Source: Sphingomonas sp. CROZ-RG-20F-R02-07
Lineage (GTDB): Bacteria; Pseudomonadota; Alphaproteobacteria; Sphingomonadales; Sphingomonadaceae
DNA length: 64,000 bases
NCBI RefSeq assembly: GCF_022662335.1
Contig: NZ_JAKNQJ010000001.1
Coordinates: 124,001-188,000 of the forward strand
Direction of reading: 5' to 3'
Positions within the stretch are counted from its first letter, which is position 1, and each line of letters opens with the position of its first letter. The notes beneath the pieces were generated by a model. The model saw only the letters and a list, made by a program, of their open reading frames with translations, was not told the DNA's origin and did not search any database. Positions 27,217-37,007 of this stretch are shown piece by piece. Made by a program: the position numbers and the translations under genes.

Positions 27217-29250
27217 ATGACCCGTTTCCGCCTCGTCGCCCGCGCGCTCGCGCTCGTTCTCGCGCTGATCGCCTGGCCCGCGCTGGCCGATACGCTGGGG
27301 CCGCCGACGCAGCATCTCGCGATGCGGCTGGTCGCGGAAAGCGCGCACCCGCGCGCCGGCGCGCCGCTGACGATCGCGATCGACACCCGGCCCGAGCGGG
27401 GCTGGCACGGCTATTGGCAGAATCCGGGCGATGCGGGCTTCCCTGCGCGCTTCGGCTGGACGTTGCCGAAGGGCATGACGGCGGGCGAGGCGCGCTACCC
27501 GGTGCCGGGAACGCTGCTCGTCGCGGGGCTGATGAACTATGTCTACGAGGCGCCCTATGCGCCGCTCGTCCCGCTCCAAGTGCCGGCGGGGCTCGCGACG
27601 GGCACGCCGCTGCCGATCCGGCTGAAGCTCGATTATCTCGTCTGCACCGACACGATCTGCGTTCCCGAGGAACAGACGCTCGCGCTCGACCTGACCGTCG
27701 GCGACGGCGCGGTGGACCCGGCGGCGCGCGGCGCGTTCGACGGCTGGCGCCGCGCGATCCCGCATCCGCTCGATGCCGTGGCGCATTATGCCGTTGGCAA
27801 GGATGGCGCGGTGCGGATCGCGGTGCCCTATCCCGCGGCGGCAGCGGTGACGAACGCCTATTTCTTCCCGCTCACCGCCGGCGCGATCGACTATGCCGCG
27901 CCGCAGACGGTATCGCGCGACGGCGACACGCTGACGATCGCCACCAGGGGCAAGGCCGCAACCGGCCCGATCGACGGCGTGCTGCGGATCGGCGCGGGGC
28001 AGGGGCTCGCGGTCCATGCGGTGCCGGGCGCGATCGGCGCGGACACGGGGGCTGCGGCGCCCGCGCAGGGCGTGCTGCTCGCCACGCTCGTCGCCTTTGC
28101 GGGCGCGGTGCTGGGGGGGCTGATCCTCAACATCATGCCGTGCGTGTTTCCGATCCTCAGCCTCAAGGCGCTCAGTCTCGCGCGCGGCAACACGGATGCG
28201 CGCACCGCGCGCCACGACGCGCTGGCCTATACTGCGGGCGTGGTGCTCGTGCTGCTGGCGTTGGGCGGCGCGATCCTGGCGCTGCGCGCGGGGGGCAGCG
28301 CGATCGGCTGGGCGTTCCAGTTGCAGGATCCGCGCGCGATCGTCGTGTTGCTGCTGCTGTCGGTGGCGATTTCGCTCAACCTATCCGGGCTGTTCGAGGT
28401 GCCGATGCCGCGGTTCGCGGGCAATAGCGGCGTGAGCGGCTCGTTCGCGACCGGCGCGCTGGCCGCCTTTGTCGCGACGCCGTGCACCGGGCCGTTCATG
28501 GGCGCGGCGCTGGGCGCGGCTTTGGTGCTGCCATGGCCCGCCGCGCTCGCGGTGTTCGGCGGCCTGGGGCTCGGGCTGTCCCTGCCGTTCCTCGCGATCG
28601 GGTTCGTGCCCGCGCTGCGGCGGCGGCTGCCCAAGCCCGGCGCCTGGATGGAGACGTTTCGCCGCATCCTCAGCGTGCCGATGTGGCTGACCGCGATCGC
28701 GCTCGCCTGGGTGCTCGGGCGGCAATCGGGCGTCGACGCGCAGAGCTTCGCGCTGCTCGTCGCGCTGCTGCTCGGCTTCGTGCTGTGGTGGGCTGGCACG
28801 CGTCAGCGCCGGGGCGAGGCCGCGGGGATCGTGCTAGCGCTGGGGCTGATCGCGGTGCTCGCGATCGGCGTGGAGGCACTACCCAAGGCGCAGCCACACG
28901 GTGCGGAAGCCGTGGCGGGCACCACGCCGTTCAGCGAGGCGAAGCTGGCGGAACTGCGCAAGGCGAACCGCCCGGTCTTTGCCTATTTCACCGCCGACTG
29001 GTGCCTGACGTGCAAGGTGAACGAAAAGGCCGCGATCGAGACGGCCGGCGTCCAGGCCGCGTTCCGCCGGCATAAGGTCGCGGTGCTACTGGGCGACTGG
29101 ACCGATGGCGACCCGGTGCTCGGCCGCTTCATCCAGGCGCACAACCGCGCGGGCGTGCCGCTCTATCTCTATTACGCGCCCGGCGCCGCGGAACCGCGGG
29201 TGCTGCCGCAGGTGCTGACGCCGGGGATGCTTGCTACGCTTGGCGAATAA
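27217..29250 (+). CDS. Protein-disulfide reductase, DsbD/ScsB family
   Basis: A 677-residue protein with a signal peptide (ARALALVLALIAWPALA). There are three parts: an N-terminal periplasmic domain (about 20-275) with DYLVCTDTICVPEEQTLALD; a membrane domain (about 285-560) with cysteines in NIMPCVFPILSLKAL and TPCTGPFMGAAL; and a C-terminal thioredoxin domain with the redox pair DWCLTCKVNEK near residue 596. It carries electrons from cytoplasmic thioredoxin across the inner membrane to periplasmic thiol pathways. It is divergent from the membrane protein gene. Its stop touches the convergent TonB receptor with no gap. Confidence 0.9.
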   Translation: MTRFRLVARALALVLALIAWPALADTLGPPTQHLAMRLVAESAHPRAGAPLTIAIDTRPERGWHGYWQNPGDAGFPARFGWTLPKGMTAGEARYPVPGTLLVAGLMNYVYEAPYAPLVPLQVPAGLATGTPLPIRLKLDYLVCTDTICVPEEQTLALDLTVGDGAVDPAARGAFDGWRRAIPHPLDAVAHYAVGKDGAVRIAVPYPAAAAVTNAYFFPLTAGAIDYAAPQTVSRDGDTLTIATRGKAATGPIDGVLRIGAGQGLAVHAVPGAIGADTGAAAPAQGVLLATLVAFAGAVLGGLILNIMPCVFPILSLKALSLARGNTDARTARHDALAYTAGVVLVLLALGGAILALRAGGSAIGWAFQLQDPRAIVVLLLLSVAISLNLSGLFEVPMPRFAGNSGVSGSFATGALAAFVATPCTGPFMGAALGAALVLPWPAALAVFGGLGLGLSLPFLAIGFVPALRRRLPKPGAWMETFRRILSVPMWLTAIALAWVLGRQSGVDAQSFALLVALLLGFVLWWAGTRQRRGEAAGIVLALGLIAVLAIGVEALPKAQPHGAEAVAGTTPFSEAKLAELRKANRPVFAYFTADWCLTCKVNEKAAIETAGVQAAFRRHKVAVLLGDWTDGDPVLGRFIQAHNRAGVPLYLYYAPGAAEPRVLPQVLTPGMLATLGE

Positions 29251-32250
29251 TCAGAATTTGAACCCGACCGCTACGCCGTAACGCCGCGGATCGATCGTGA
29301 AGATGTTGGTGAACAGCCCCGACGATTGATCGGTCACATATTGGCCGGTGATCGCGTTGTTGTTCGTCAGGTTCTGCACGAAGCCGCGGATATAATAGCG
29401 GTCGGCGCGGGCGTTGAGCTGCACCTGCATGTTGATGACCTCGTAGCCCGGAACGCGGTCGATATTCTGGTTGAAGATGCTGGCATACAGGCCGCCGGTA
29501 TAGTTGAGGTCCGCGCGTGGCACGAGGCTCATGCCGTTGGCGAAGTCGATCGTGTATTGCGCACCCACCGAGAATTTATAGGTCGGTGCCTGGGGCAGGC
29601 GGTTGCCGCGCAGGTTGGTGGTGACGCCGTCGAGCACCTGGACGCCGCTGGCGGGCGCCACCGCCGACAGCAGCGAGCAGATGCCGAACGCGCCCCGGGC
29701 CGCCACGCTGGGGATCGCGGTCGTGCCTTGAAGCCCCGCGCCGCCCTGAACGCCGGCCGCGGCGAAGGCGCCCGCGTTGATCGCCGCGTTCGTGGCGTTG
29801 ACGAAGCCGTTGGTGAGCGCGGCGCCGCCCGCGCCCGTCGGCAGCACGACGCAGTTCGACGCGTTGGTGATGTCCTTGATGATGACCGCATCGGACCGGC
29901 CGCCCGACACGTCGCGCGGGTTCACGAGGAACTTGTCGCTCGTCACCTTCGAATGGAGGTAGCTCGCGTTCATGTTGACGACGAAGGCGGGGATGGGTGC
30001 GATGATCGCCTCGGCCTCTACGCCATAGATGTCGGCATCGACATTGTCGTTCACCGACGTGCGCGCGACGATGCGGCTGAGCTGGAGATTCTTGTACTGG
30101 TAATAGAAGCCTGTCAGGTTCAGCCGCAACTGGCCATGGCCGAAGGTGTTCTTCGATCCGATCTCATAGGCGTTCACCTGTTCCGGGCCAAACGTGCTCG
30201 GCACGTTGAACTGCGGCAGCAGCGGCGGATTGATCCCGCCCGATTTATACCCGCGCGAATAGGAGGCGTAGAGCAGATTATTGTCGGTGATCTTGTAATC
30301 AAGCACCGCGCGTCCCGTCAGCCGCGAGAAGCTCACCTGCGCGAAGGCATATTCCTGCGTGCCGGCGATATTCGGGTCGAAATCGGTCGCGGCATAATTC
30401 AGCCCCTGGTTGATGTTCGTCGAGCCGATCGCGGAGAGCACGTTGAGCGCGGTGTTGCGCGCCTGATCGCTCTTCTGGTCGTGATTGTAGCGCAGGCCGA
30501 GCGTCAGCTTCAGCTTGTCGTTGAACGCGAAATAGGTCTCGCCGAAGATGCCGTAGGATTTCAGCCGGAACTGCTCGTCGGCGTTGCGGTAGAAGGGCGT
30601 GCTGAGGAAATAGCCGTTGCCATTGGGCAGGCCGGCGGCGAACGCCTTGGCCGATCCCAAGATGCCGGACGCGTAATCCAGCCCGAAGGCGTTGACGAAA
30701 TAATCGGTGTTGGTCGATTTGCTGTCGACATAGATGCCGCCGAGCAGGAAGTTGAACGGACCGGTGAAATGGCTGTCGATATGCGCTTCGGCCGAATATT
30801 GGCGGTTCACCTGGCGCGAACGATCGAAATCGATGCTTTGCGGATAGCAGCCGATGCCGTTGCCGCCGAAGACGCCGACGCCGTTCGGATCGGCGGCCGA
30901 TTGGCACACGCTGCCCGTGCCGTTCGGGATCAGCGTCTGGCGCACGCCGTTGAGGAACGGGGCCAGGCTGCCGGTGCGGCCATAGGCGTTGAGCGCGGCC
31001 AGCCCCGCATTGTTGGCCAGCGGGCCCTCTACCGCGAGGTTGTAGTCGGTCGTGCTGTCGACGACGTTGCGCGTATAGCCACCGGTGAAGGTGAAGTTCA
31101 CCGTGCCGAAATCATGGAAGACCTTGGCAGTATATTGTTCTTCTTCGGCATAATAGGTCGGGTCGTGATCGATGTTCACGGTGCGCACGTCGGCCGGGTT
31201 GGTGACGCCGGCATAGGTGTCGGTCCCGTTCAGATCCTGCAATCCGAACGGGCGCAGCCCGGCGCCGCCCTGCGTGGCGAACAACTGGCTGGAGCTCAGC
31301 ACCGCGGCGAGCGTCGAATTGCCGTTCGGCTCTTCATAGGCGAGCCGATCGGGCAGGCAGCCCAGAATGCCGGTCGGGTCGCGGTGGCAGAGCTGTTTCT
31401 GGATGCGGCTGCGATCGTCGCGCTCGTGGAAATAATAGCCGATCAGGTCGATCCGGGTGTCGCTCGTCGGTGCCCAGGACAGCGTGCCGCGCAGCGAATA
31501 CAGGTCGCGCCCGTCGATGTCGCGGTTGTCGTAGGTGTTGTGGGTATAGCCGCCACGGTTGAGATATGTGCCCGCCAGCCGGATTCCCAGCGTGTCGGTA
31601 AAGGGCAGGTTGAGCATCGCCTTCACGCGCTTCGAATCGTAATTGCCATATTCGAACTCGCCCGCCGAATGGATGCCCGACAGATCGGGTTTGGCGGTGA
31701 TGAAGTTGACGACACCCGAGGTGGCGTTGCGGCCGAACAGCGTGCCCTGCGGCCCGCGCAGCACCTCGACGCGCTCCAGATCGAAGAACTCGCTTTCGAA
31801 CAGGCGCGTCGTCACCAGCGGCATGTCGTTGACGTGGATCGCGGTCGCGGTGTCGCAGGTCGCGCCGGTGCACAGGTCGCCGATGCCGCGGATCGTGAAG
31901 CTGGACGTCGTGAAATTGGTCTTGGTGAAGGTGACGTTGGGCAAGGTCTGCTGAAGCGCCAGCGGGTTGACGATCTGCTGCCGCTCCAGATTCTCGGCGG
32001 TGAAGGCGCTGACCGCGATCGGCACGTCTTGCAGCCGCTGCGACTGGCGCTGTGCGGTGACGACGATGTCGCCCGGCATCGTCGCAGGCGCGGTGCGGGC
32101 GTCATCGGTGGGCGTGGAGGTCGCCTCCTGCCCAGGCCCGTTGGTGGGCGCGCCATCCTGCGCGGAGGTGGTCGAGGCGGTCTGCGCCACGGCGGGCGTA
32201 GCGATCAGCAACGCGAGCGCCGACGCGGCGAGCAGTTCGGTCTTTTTCAT
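29251..32250 (-). CDS. TonB-dependent receptor
   Basis: A 999-residue outer-membrane receptor. The signal peptide is MKKTELLAASALALLIATPA. It is followed by a low-complexity linker and a TonB-box-like DIVVTAQRQSQRLQDVPIAV. The plug domain (about residues 60-170) includes SSFTIRGIGDL and VEVLRGPQGTLFGRNATSG. The rest is a 22-stranded barrel ending in the aromatic terminus DPRRYGVAVGFKF. It imports a nutrient across the outer membrane with TonB/ExbBD energy. The ligand cannot be deduced, and no catabolic neighbours point to one. It is the only TonB receptor in the window. Confidence 0.93.
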   Translation of the reverse strand: MKKTELLAASALALLIATPAVAQTASTTSAQDGAPTNGPGQEATSTPTDDARTAPATMPGDIVVTAQRQSQRLQDVPIAVSAFTAENLERQQIVNPLALQQTLPNVTFTKTNFTTSSFTIRGIGDLCTGATCDTATAIHVNDMPLVTTRLFESEFFDLERVEVLRGPQGTLFGRNATSGVVNFITAKPDLSGIHSAGEFEYGNYDSKRVKAMLNLPFTDTLGIRLAGTYLNRGGYTHNTYDNRDIDGRDLYSLRGTLSWAPTSDTRIDLIGYYFHERDDRSRIQKQLCHRDPTGILGCLPDRLAYEEPNGNSTLAAVLSSSQLFATQGGAGLRPFGLQDLNGTDTYAGVTNPADVRTVNIDHDPTYYAEEEQYTAKVFHDFGTVNFTFTGGYTRNVVDSTTDYNLAVEGPLANNAGLAALNAYGRTGSLAPFLNGVRQTLIPNGTGSVCQSAADPNGVGVFGGNGIGCYPQSIDFDRSRQVNRQYSAEAHIDSHFTGPFNFLLGGIYVDSKSTNTDYFVNAFGLDYASGILGSAKAFAAGLPNGNGYFLSTPFYRNADEQFRLKSYGIFGETYFAFNDKLKLTLGLRYNHDQKSDQARNTALNVLSAIGSTNINQGLNYAATDFDPNIAGTQEYAFAQVSFSRLTGRAVLDYKITDNNLLYASYSRGYKSGGINPPLLPQFNVPSTFGPEQVNAYEIGSKNTFGHGQLRLNLTGFYYQYKNLQLSRIVARTSVNDNVDADIYGVEAEAIIAPIPAFVVNMNASYLHSKVTSDKFLVNPRDVSGGRSDAVIIKDITNASNCVVLPTGAGGAALTNGFVNATNAAINAGAFAAAGVQGGAGLQGTTAIPSVAARGAFGICSLLSAVAPASGVQVLDGVTTNLRGNRLPQAPTYKFSVGAQYTIDFANGMSLVPRADLNYTGGLYASIFNQNIDRVPGYEVINMQVQLNARADRYYIRGFVQNLTNNNAITGQYVTDQSSGLFTNIFTIDPRRYGVAVGFKF

Positions 32251-32474
32251 GCTAGCATCCCCCCATTCGAGCCCCCTCCGATCTTGCGTCGGCGGTGTTC
32301 GATTGTTCGGTACGGAGATTAGCGACGAAAAAAAATGGCCGTCAATCGAATTTTATCCCGCTTTGCCGCGGGTCAACGGAGATGTTGCCGGAATGAAACA
32401 GTTGCTCTTTAGAACTTATGTCCTGCTGGCCGGCGACGGCCGTAGCGGCATCTCGGGATCGGCGGAGGCGTCGC

Positions 32475-33101
32475 ATGGATGATCTTCACGCGTCGCCCGA
32501 CGATGGCGATCTGATCGCCGCGCCCGGCCAGAGCGACGTGCCCGCCGATGTCGCCGCCGCCATCCGCACGCTGATCGCCTGGGCCGGCGACGACCCCGGG
32601 CGCGAGGGGCTGGTCGACACGCCCCGCCGAGTCGCCAAGGCGTGGAAGGAATATTGCGCGGGCTATGCCGACGACCCGGCGCATCATCTGGAGCGCGTGT
32701 TCGAGGAGGTGGGCGGCTATGACGAGATCGTGCTGCTGAAGGACATCCCGTTCCAGTCGCATTGCGAGCATCACATGGCGCCGATCATCGGCCGCGCGCA
32801 TATCGCCTATCTTCCCAAGGACCATGTCGTCGGCATTTCCAAGCTGGCGCGCGTGCTTCACGGCTTCGCACGGCGCTTGCAGGTGCAGGAGCGGCTCACG
32901 GCCCAGGTGGCGGATTGTATCTGGAACAAGCTGCAGCCGCAGGGCGTGGCGGTGGTGATCGAGGCGAGCCATGCCTGCATGACCGCGCGCGGCGTACGCA
33001 CCCCCGGCGTGACGATGGTGACGAGCCGGATGATGGGCGTGTTCCGCGATGACGATCGCAGCCGCAAGGAGGTGCTGGCGTTGATGGGGCATCGCTCGTG
33101 A
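32475..33101 (+). CDS. folE: GTP cyclohydrolase I
   Basis: A 208-residue enzyme that converts GTP to 7,8-dihydroneopterin triphosphate, the first step of tetrahydrofolate synthesis. Zinc and catalytic residues are in PFQSHCEHHMAPIIGRAHIA (Cys97 and the His residues) and in ASHACMTARGVRTPG (second Cys). HVVGISKLARVLHGFARRLQ is the conserved helix. The length is normal. Upstream, 32251-32474 is AT-richer than average and should hold the promoters of folE and of the divergent TonB receptor. Its stop overlaps the next start (TGATG). Confidence 0.95.
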   Translation: MDDLHASPDDGDLIAAPGQSDVPADVAAAIRTLIAWAGDDPGREGLVDTPRRVAKAWKEYCAGYADDPAHHLERVFEEVGGYDEIVLLKDIPFQSHCEHHMAPIIGRAHIAYLPKDHVVGISKLARVLHGFARRLQVQERLTAQVADCIWNKLQPQGVAVVIEASHACMTARGVRTPGVTMVTSRMMGVFRDDDRSRKEVLALMGHRS

Positions 33102-33859
33102 TGCGAACCGTTCTGGTTACCGGCGGTGCGCGGCGGCTGGGGGGTGCGATCGCGCAGGCGCTCGCCGCGGCCGGTCACCGTGTGGTGATACATCACCATG
33201 GTTCGGCGTCCGATGCGAACGCGGTGGCGGCGCGGATCGGAGCGGTGACTGCCGAGGCGGACCTGTCCGATCTGGCGCAGGCCTCCGCGCTGATCGGCCG
33301 TGCACGCGCGGCGGCGGGTGCCCCGATCGACGGGCTGGTGAACAGCGCGTCGGCGTTCCTGTTCGACCGGCCCGAGGCGATCGACCCGGCGTTGTTCGCG
33401 ACGCTGGGCGCGATCAACGCGGGCGCGCCCTCGCTGCTCGCGAGCGCGCTGGCGGCGCAGGACGATGTGGCGGACGGATCGGTGGTGAACATCCTCGACC
33501 AGAAGGTCGCGAACCTCAATCCCGACTATTTCTCCTATACCTGCGGCAAGCTGGCGCTGGACGGTGCGACGCGGATGCTCGCGCAGGCGCTCGGCCCCCG
33601 GATCCGCGTGAACGCCGTCTCGCCGGGTCTCACGCTGCCGAGCGGCGACCAGACGTCCGAGCAGTTCGCCAGCGTCGCGAGCCGGAACCTGTTGCGTCGG
33701 CCGGTGGGCGCCGATGCGGTGGCAGATGCCGTGGTGTACCTGATCGGTTCGCATGGCGTCACCGGGCAGAATCTCTTCGTCGACTGCGGCCAGCGCTTCG
33801 TCGCCTCGGCGCGCGACGTGATGTTCGAGGACGCGACGGCGGAAGGCGCACATGGCTGA
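33101..33859 (+). CDS. SDR oxidoreductase, pteridine reductase/FolM-like
   Basis: A 252-residue short-chain dehydrogenase with the atypical cofactor motif VTGGARRLGGAIAQALAAAG, the Arg-containing form found in pteridine reductases. LVNSASAFLFDRPEAID replaces the usual NNAG. SVVNILDQKVANLNPDYFSY and YTCGK (Tyr-x3-Lys, near residue 145) give the active site, with Asp in the Ser position as in PTR1/FolM. It sits between folE and folB with overlaps at both ends. The inferred role is reduction of dihydromonapterin or dihydrofolate with NADPH. Confidence 0.82.
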   Translation: MRTVLVTGGARRLGGAIAQALAAAGHRVVIHHHGSASDANAVAARIGAVTAEADLSDLAQASALIGRARAAAGAPIDGLVNSASAFLFDRPEAIDPALFATLGAINAGAPSLLASALAAQDDVADGSVVNILDQKVANLNPDYFSYTCGKLALDGATRMLAQALGPRIRVNAVSPGLTLPSGDQTSEQFASVASRNLLRRPVGADAVADAVVYLIGSHGVTGQNLFVDCGQRFVASARDVMFEDATAEGAHG

Positions 33860-34202
33860 ATTCACCACCATCCTCGACGCGCTGTCGGTGATGATCCGCC
33901 TCGGCATCCACCCGCACGAGGCCGAGCCGCAGCGCGTGATCGTCTCGCTCGCAATGACCGTCGACTATCCCGCACCGCTCGACGAGGATTCGATCGACCG
34001 GGTGCTCGACTATGATTTCGTCCGCGAGGCCATCCTGTCGCTGGCGGCCACGCGCCGCTTCGCGCTCCAGGAAACGCTGTGCGAGACGATCGCCGCTTTG
34101 TGTCTCGCCGACGCCCGCGTGACGCGCGTCACCGTCCGCACGATGAAGGCGGACATATATCCCGACGCGCGCGTCGGCTGCGAGGTGATGCGCGGGCGGT
34201 GA
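33852..34202 (+). CDS. folB: Dihydroneopterin aldolase
   Basis: A 116-residue FolB-fold protein that cleaves 7,8-dihydroneopterin to 6-hydroxymethyl-dihydropterin and glycolaldehyde. Motifs: SVMIRLGIHPHEAEPQRVIV at the N-terminus (substrate-binding Glu), ALQETLCETIAALC in the middle and VRTMKADIYPDA near the end (catalytic Lys). The start overlaps the preceding SDR gene by 8 nt, so folE, the SDR and folB form one operon. No folK or folP is seen nearby. Confidence 0.9.
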   Translation: MAEFTTILDALSVMIRLGIHPHEAEPQRVIVSLAMTVDYPAPLDEDSIDRVLDYDFVREAILSLAATRRFALQETLCETIAALCLADARVTRVTVRTMKADIYPDARVGCEVMRGR

Positions 34203-34282
34203 GGGGGGCTGGTCGGGTGGCCTGGCGAGCAAAGGCGCGTCGACAGATACGCCGAGCCGTTAAACTCTGTTGAAAGGCCATC

Positions 34283-35062
34283 ATGTTGCGATTGACGGGA
34301 AAAAGGTGCGTCATAACCGGTGCGGCGCGCGGTATCGGCCGCGCAATATCCGTCCGATTCCATGAGGAAGGGGCGCTCGTCATCCTCACCGACATCGACG
34401 AAAAGATGGGATCGGCGGCGGCTGCCGAGATCGGCTGCCGGTTCGAACCGCTCGACGTGCGTGAAGAAGCCGATTGGTCACGTCTGGCGGCCATCATTCC
34501 CGCGGCCGATGTGGTGGTCAACAATGCCGGTGTCACAGGGTTCGAGGCGGGGATGGTGCCCCATGATCCGGAACATGCCAGCCTTGCGGATTGGCGGGAG
34601 GTGCACCGCGTCAACCTGGATGGAACGTTTCTCGGCTGCCGTTACGCCATCGGCGTGATGAAAGAAGCCGGCATGGGATCGATCATCAACATATCCTCGC
34701 GATCGGGACTGGTTGGTATCCCCGGTGCGGCCGCCTACGCCTCGTCCAAGGCCGCGATCCGCAACCACAGCAAGACCGTCGCGCTCTACTGCGCCCAACA
34801 AGGCTGGCGCATCCGGTGCAACTCCATCCACCCGGCCGCCATCCTCACGCCGATGTGGGAAGCGATGCTCGGCAACGGCGCAGACCGGGATTCCAAAATG
34901 CAGGCGTTGGTAGCCGATACGCCGCTCAAGCGGTTTGGATTGCCCGAAAAGGTAGCGGCTATTGCGGTCACGCTCGCCTCCGACGAAGCCACCTATGTCA
35001 CCGGCACGGAAGTGAACATCGATGGCGGGCTGCTCGCCGGCTCGGTCGCGTCGCCGGGGTGA
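34283..35062 (+). CDS. SDR family oxidoreductase
   Basis: A 259-residue classical short-chain dehydrogenase. Cofactor motif: [20 protein letters not shown]. It also has [15 protein letters not shown], catalytic Ser in [13 protein letters not shown] and [14 protein letters not shown] (Tyr-x3-Lys). It is close to 3-beta/20-beta-hydroxysteroid dehydrogenase and cyclopentanol dehydrogenase-like SDRs; the substrate is unknown. The coding sequence uses more A/T-ending codons than its neighbours (TTGCGATTG, GGAAAAAGG at the start), a hint of acquisition. AAAGG before the ATG supports the start. It ends 135 bp from leuA, convergent. Confidence 0.85.
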   Translation: MLRLTGKRCVITGAARGIGRAISVRFHEEGALVILTDIDEKMGSAAAAEIGCRFEPLDVREEADWSRLAAIIPAADVVVNNAGVTGFEAGMVPHDPEHASLADWREVHRVNLDGTFLGCRYAIGVMKEAGMGSIINISSRSGLVGIPGAAAYASSKAAIRNHSKTVALYCAQQGWRIRCNSIHPAAILTPMWEAMLGNGADRDSKMQALVADTPLKRFGLPEKVAAIAVTLASDEATYVTGTEVNIDGGLLAGSVASPG

Positions 35063-35197
35063 CCGTGGCGGGCGTGATGGATGCCTAACTATGCGTCTTT
35101 CAACTTCGAAAGCATGGAGAGGATAGTTGGGTGGCGAGCCGCAATCCCGTTGCCGATTAAGCAGAGTAACTACGGCGCCCCCCGCGGCGGCGCTCAC

Positions 35198-36856
35198 TCA
35201 CACCCGGTTCGCCGCGCTCAGCACTGCGCGGACGCTGGCGGTGGCGATGTCGGTGTCGAGGCCCACGCCGAACACGGTACGCCCGTCCGCGGTCCGGCAT
35301 TCGACATAGGCAGCGGCTTGCGCATCGGCGCCGTGGCCAATCGCGTGCTCGCTATAATCCACCACGTCGAGCGCCGGGCCGGTGCTCGTCTCCAAGGCGG
35401 CGATCACGCCCGAGATCAGGCCGTTGCCGCGTCCGGTGATCGAGCGCTCCTCGCCGTCCACCGCGACGCGGCCGATGAAGATCCGCTCGCCCGCCGCGCC
35501 GCTCTCCTCATAATCGCGCAGCACGAACCGGTCCGCGTCGCGCGGCAGATAGACCTGCTCGAACCGGCCCCAGATGTCGGCGGCGTTCAGCTCGCGGCTG
35601 GTCTCGTCCGCCAGCCGCTGGACGTGCGCGCTGAAATCGGCCTGGAGGCGCTTGGGCAGTTTCAGCCCCTTGTCCTGCTCGATCACCCAGGCGACACCGC
35701 CCTTGCCTGACTGCGAGTTGACGCGGATCACCGCCTCGTAGCTGCGCCCCAGATCGGCGGGGTCGATCGGCAGATAGGGCACCTCCCACAGCGTGTCGTT
35801 CTTCGCGGCCTGCGCGGCGAAGCCCTTCTTGATCGCATCCTGATGGCTGCCCGAAAAAGCGGTGAACACCAGATCGCCCGCATAGGGGGTGCGCGGGTGG
35901 ATGGGGATGTTGGTGCAATAATTCACCGTGTTCACCACCGCATCGATGTCCGACAGGTCGAGCTTCGGGTCGACGCCCTGGGTGTAGAGATTGAGCGCGA
36001 CGGTGACGAGATCGCAATTGCCGGTGCGCTCGCCATTGCCGAGCAGGCAGCCTTCGACCCGGTCGGCGCCCGCCATCATTCCCAGCTCCGCGGCCGCCAC
36101 GCCGGTGCCGCGATCATTGTGCGTGTGCAGGCTGACCACGACGCTGTCGCGGTTGCGGATGTGCCGGCCGAACCATTCGATTTGATCGGCATAGACGTTG
36201 GGCGTCGCGCATTCGACGGTGGCGGGCAGGTTGAAGATGATCGGCCGTTCGGGCGTCGGTGCCAGCACCTCCATCACCGCCTCGCAGACCTCCAGGCTGA
36301 AATCGAGTTCGGCGGTCGAGAAGGTTTCCGGGCTGTATTCGAACTGCCAGGCGACATCCGGCTGCTTCGCGGCTTCGTCGCGCAGCACCTTGGCGCCGGC
36401 GATCGCGATTTGCTTCACCTGCGCGCGGTCCATGCCGAAGACGATCTTGCGCCATGCCGGGCTCACCGCGTTGTAGAGATGGACGATCGCCGATTTCGCG
36501 CCCTTGAGGCTGGCGAAACTCGTCTCGATCAGGTCGCGGCGCGACTGGGTCAGCACCTGGATCGTCACGTCGTCGGGAATGCGATCCTGCCGGACGAGGC
36601 CGGAGATGAAGTCGAATTCGGTCGCGCCGGCGCTGGGAAAGCCGACTTCGATCTCCTTCAGGCCGATCTTCACCAGCAGATCGAAGAAGCGCGTCTTCTT
36701 CTCGGCGTCCATCGGGTCGATCAGCGCCTGGTTGCCGTCGCGCAGGTCGGTCGAGAGCCAGCGGGGCGCCTGGGTGATGGTGCGCGACGGCCATTGGCGG
36801 TCGGGCAGGGCGATGGTGGGAAAGGGGCGGTATTTGGTCGATGGGTCGCGCAGCAT
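35198..36856 (-). CDS. leuA: 2-isopropylmalate synthase
   Basis: A 552-residue enzyme for the first committed step of leucine synthesis (acetyl-CoA plus 2-oxoisovalerate). The TIM barrel starts [20 protein letters not shown] (metal-binding Asp in LRDGNQ). [20 protein letters not shown] carries the HxH metal ligands. The C-terminal regulatory domain (about 430-552) should bind leucine for feedback inhibition. ATG 36856 ([20 protein letters not shown]) matches the family. An in-frame ATG at 36931 would extend into the leader. A Leu-rich leader ORF and hairpins precede the gene. Confidence 0.95.
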   Translation of the reverse strand: MLRDPSTKYRPFPTIALPDRQWPSRTITQAPRWLSTDLRDGNQALIDPMDAEKKTRFFDLLVKIGLKEIEVGFPSAGATEFDFISGLVRQDRIPDDVTIQVLTQSRRDLIETSFASLKGAKSAIVHLYNAVSPAWRKIVFGMDRAQVKQIAIAGAKVLRDEAAKQPDVAWQFEYSPETFSTAELDFSLEVCEAVMEVLAPTPERPIIFNLPATVECATPNVYADQIEWFGRHIRNRDSVVVSLHTHNDRGTGVAAAELGMMAGADRVEGCLLGNGERTGNCDLVTVALNLYTQGVDPKLDLSDIDAVVNTVNYCTNIPIHPRTPYAGDLVFTAFSGSHQDAIKKGFAAQAAKNDTLWEVPYLPIDPADLGRSYEAVIRVNSQSGKGGVAWVIEQDKGLKLPKRLQADFSAHVQRLADETSRELNAADIWGRFEQVYLPRDADRFVLRDYEESGAAGERIFIGRVAVDGEERSITGRGNGLISGVIAALETSTGPALDVVDYSEHAIGHGADAQAAAYVECRTADGRTVFGVGLDTDIATASVRAVLSAANRV

Positions 36857-36907
36857 GGCTCGGTCTCTCGGTGGTTCGGGAGCGTTCGGGTCAGCCCTCA
36901 GGCGCGG

Positions 36908-36955
36908 GGTGCGCCGCAGCGGGCACACCATCGGGTGACGCGCCTAAGGGCGCGT
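36908..36955 (-). promoter_or_regulatory. leuA leader hairpins (probable attenuator)
   Basis: On the minus strand, ACGCGCC-CTTA-GGCGCGT (36955-36938) is a perfect 7-bp hairpin that spans the leader peptide stop. Just downstream, GGTGTGCC-CGCTGC-GGCGCACC (36929-36908) forms an 8-bp stem with one G-U pair. The GGCGCG of the first hairpin can also pair with CGCGCC at about 36901-36906, an alternative fold. No T tract is present, so the termination mechanism is not obvious. Confidence 0.55.
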
Positions 36956-36988
36956 AAGTCGAAGGAGCGTGGGCAGCCGATGCGTCAT
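36944..36988 (-). CDS. leuL: leuA leader peptide (14 codons, Leu-rich)
   Basis: A short ORF encodes MTHRLPTLLRLTRP and stops 87 nt before the leuA start. Four of 14 codons are Leu, including an adjacent pair. This is the pattern of transcription-attenuation leaders that measure charged tRNA-Leu. The stop lies inside a perfect hairpin. It starts 20 nt after the TMEM175 gene stop. No strong ribosome-binding site is visible, which lowers confidence. Confidence 0.6.
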   Translation of the reverse strand: MTHRLPTLLRLTRP

Positions 36989-37007
36989 CGCCGTGCTGGG
37001 TAGCGCG

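Noticed and set aside
29326-32322. Long plus-strand open frame opposite the TonB receptor
   Set aside because: Same effect: antisense of a clear 999-residue receptor with signal peptide, plug and aromatic C-terminus.
32251-32474. Small gene between the TonB receptor and folE
   Set aside because: Frames here are short with no start signal. The AT-rich composition fits a divergent promoter region.
35198-36931. Leu synthase start at 36931
   Set aside because: It would translate the putative attenuator hairpin, and the added residues match no family. ATG 36856 gives the standard N-terminus.
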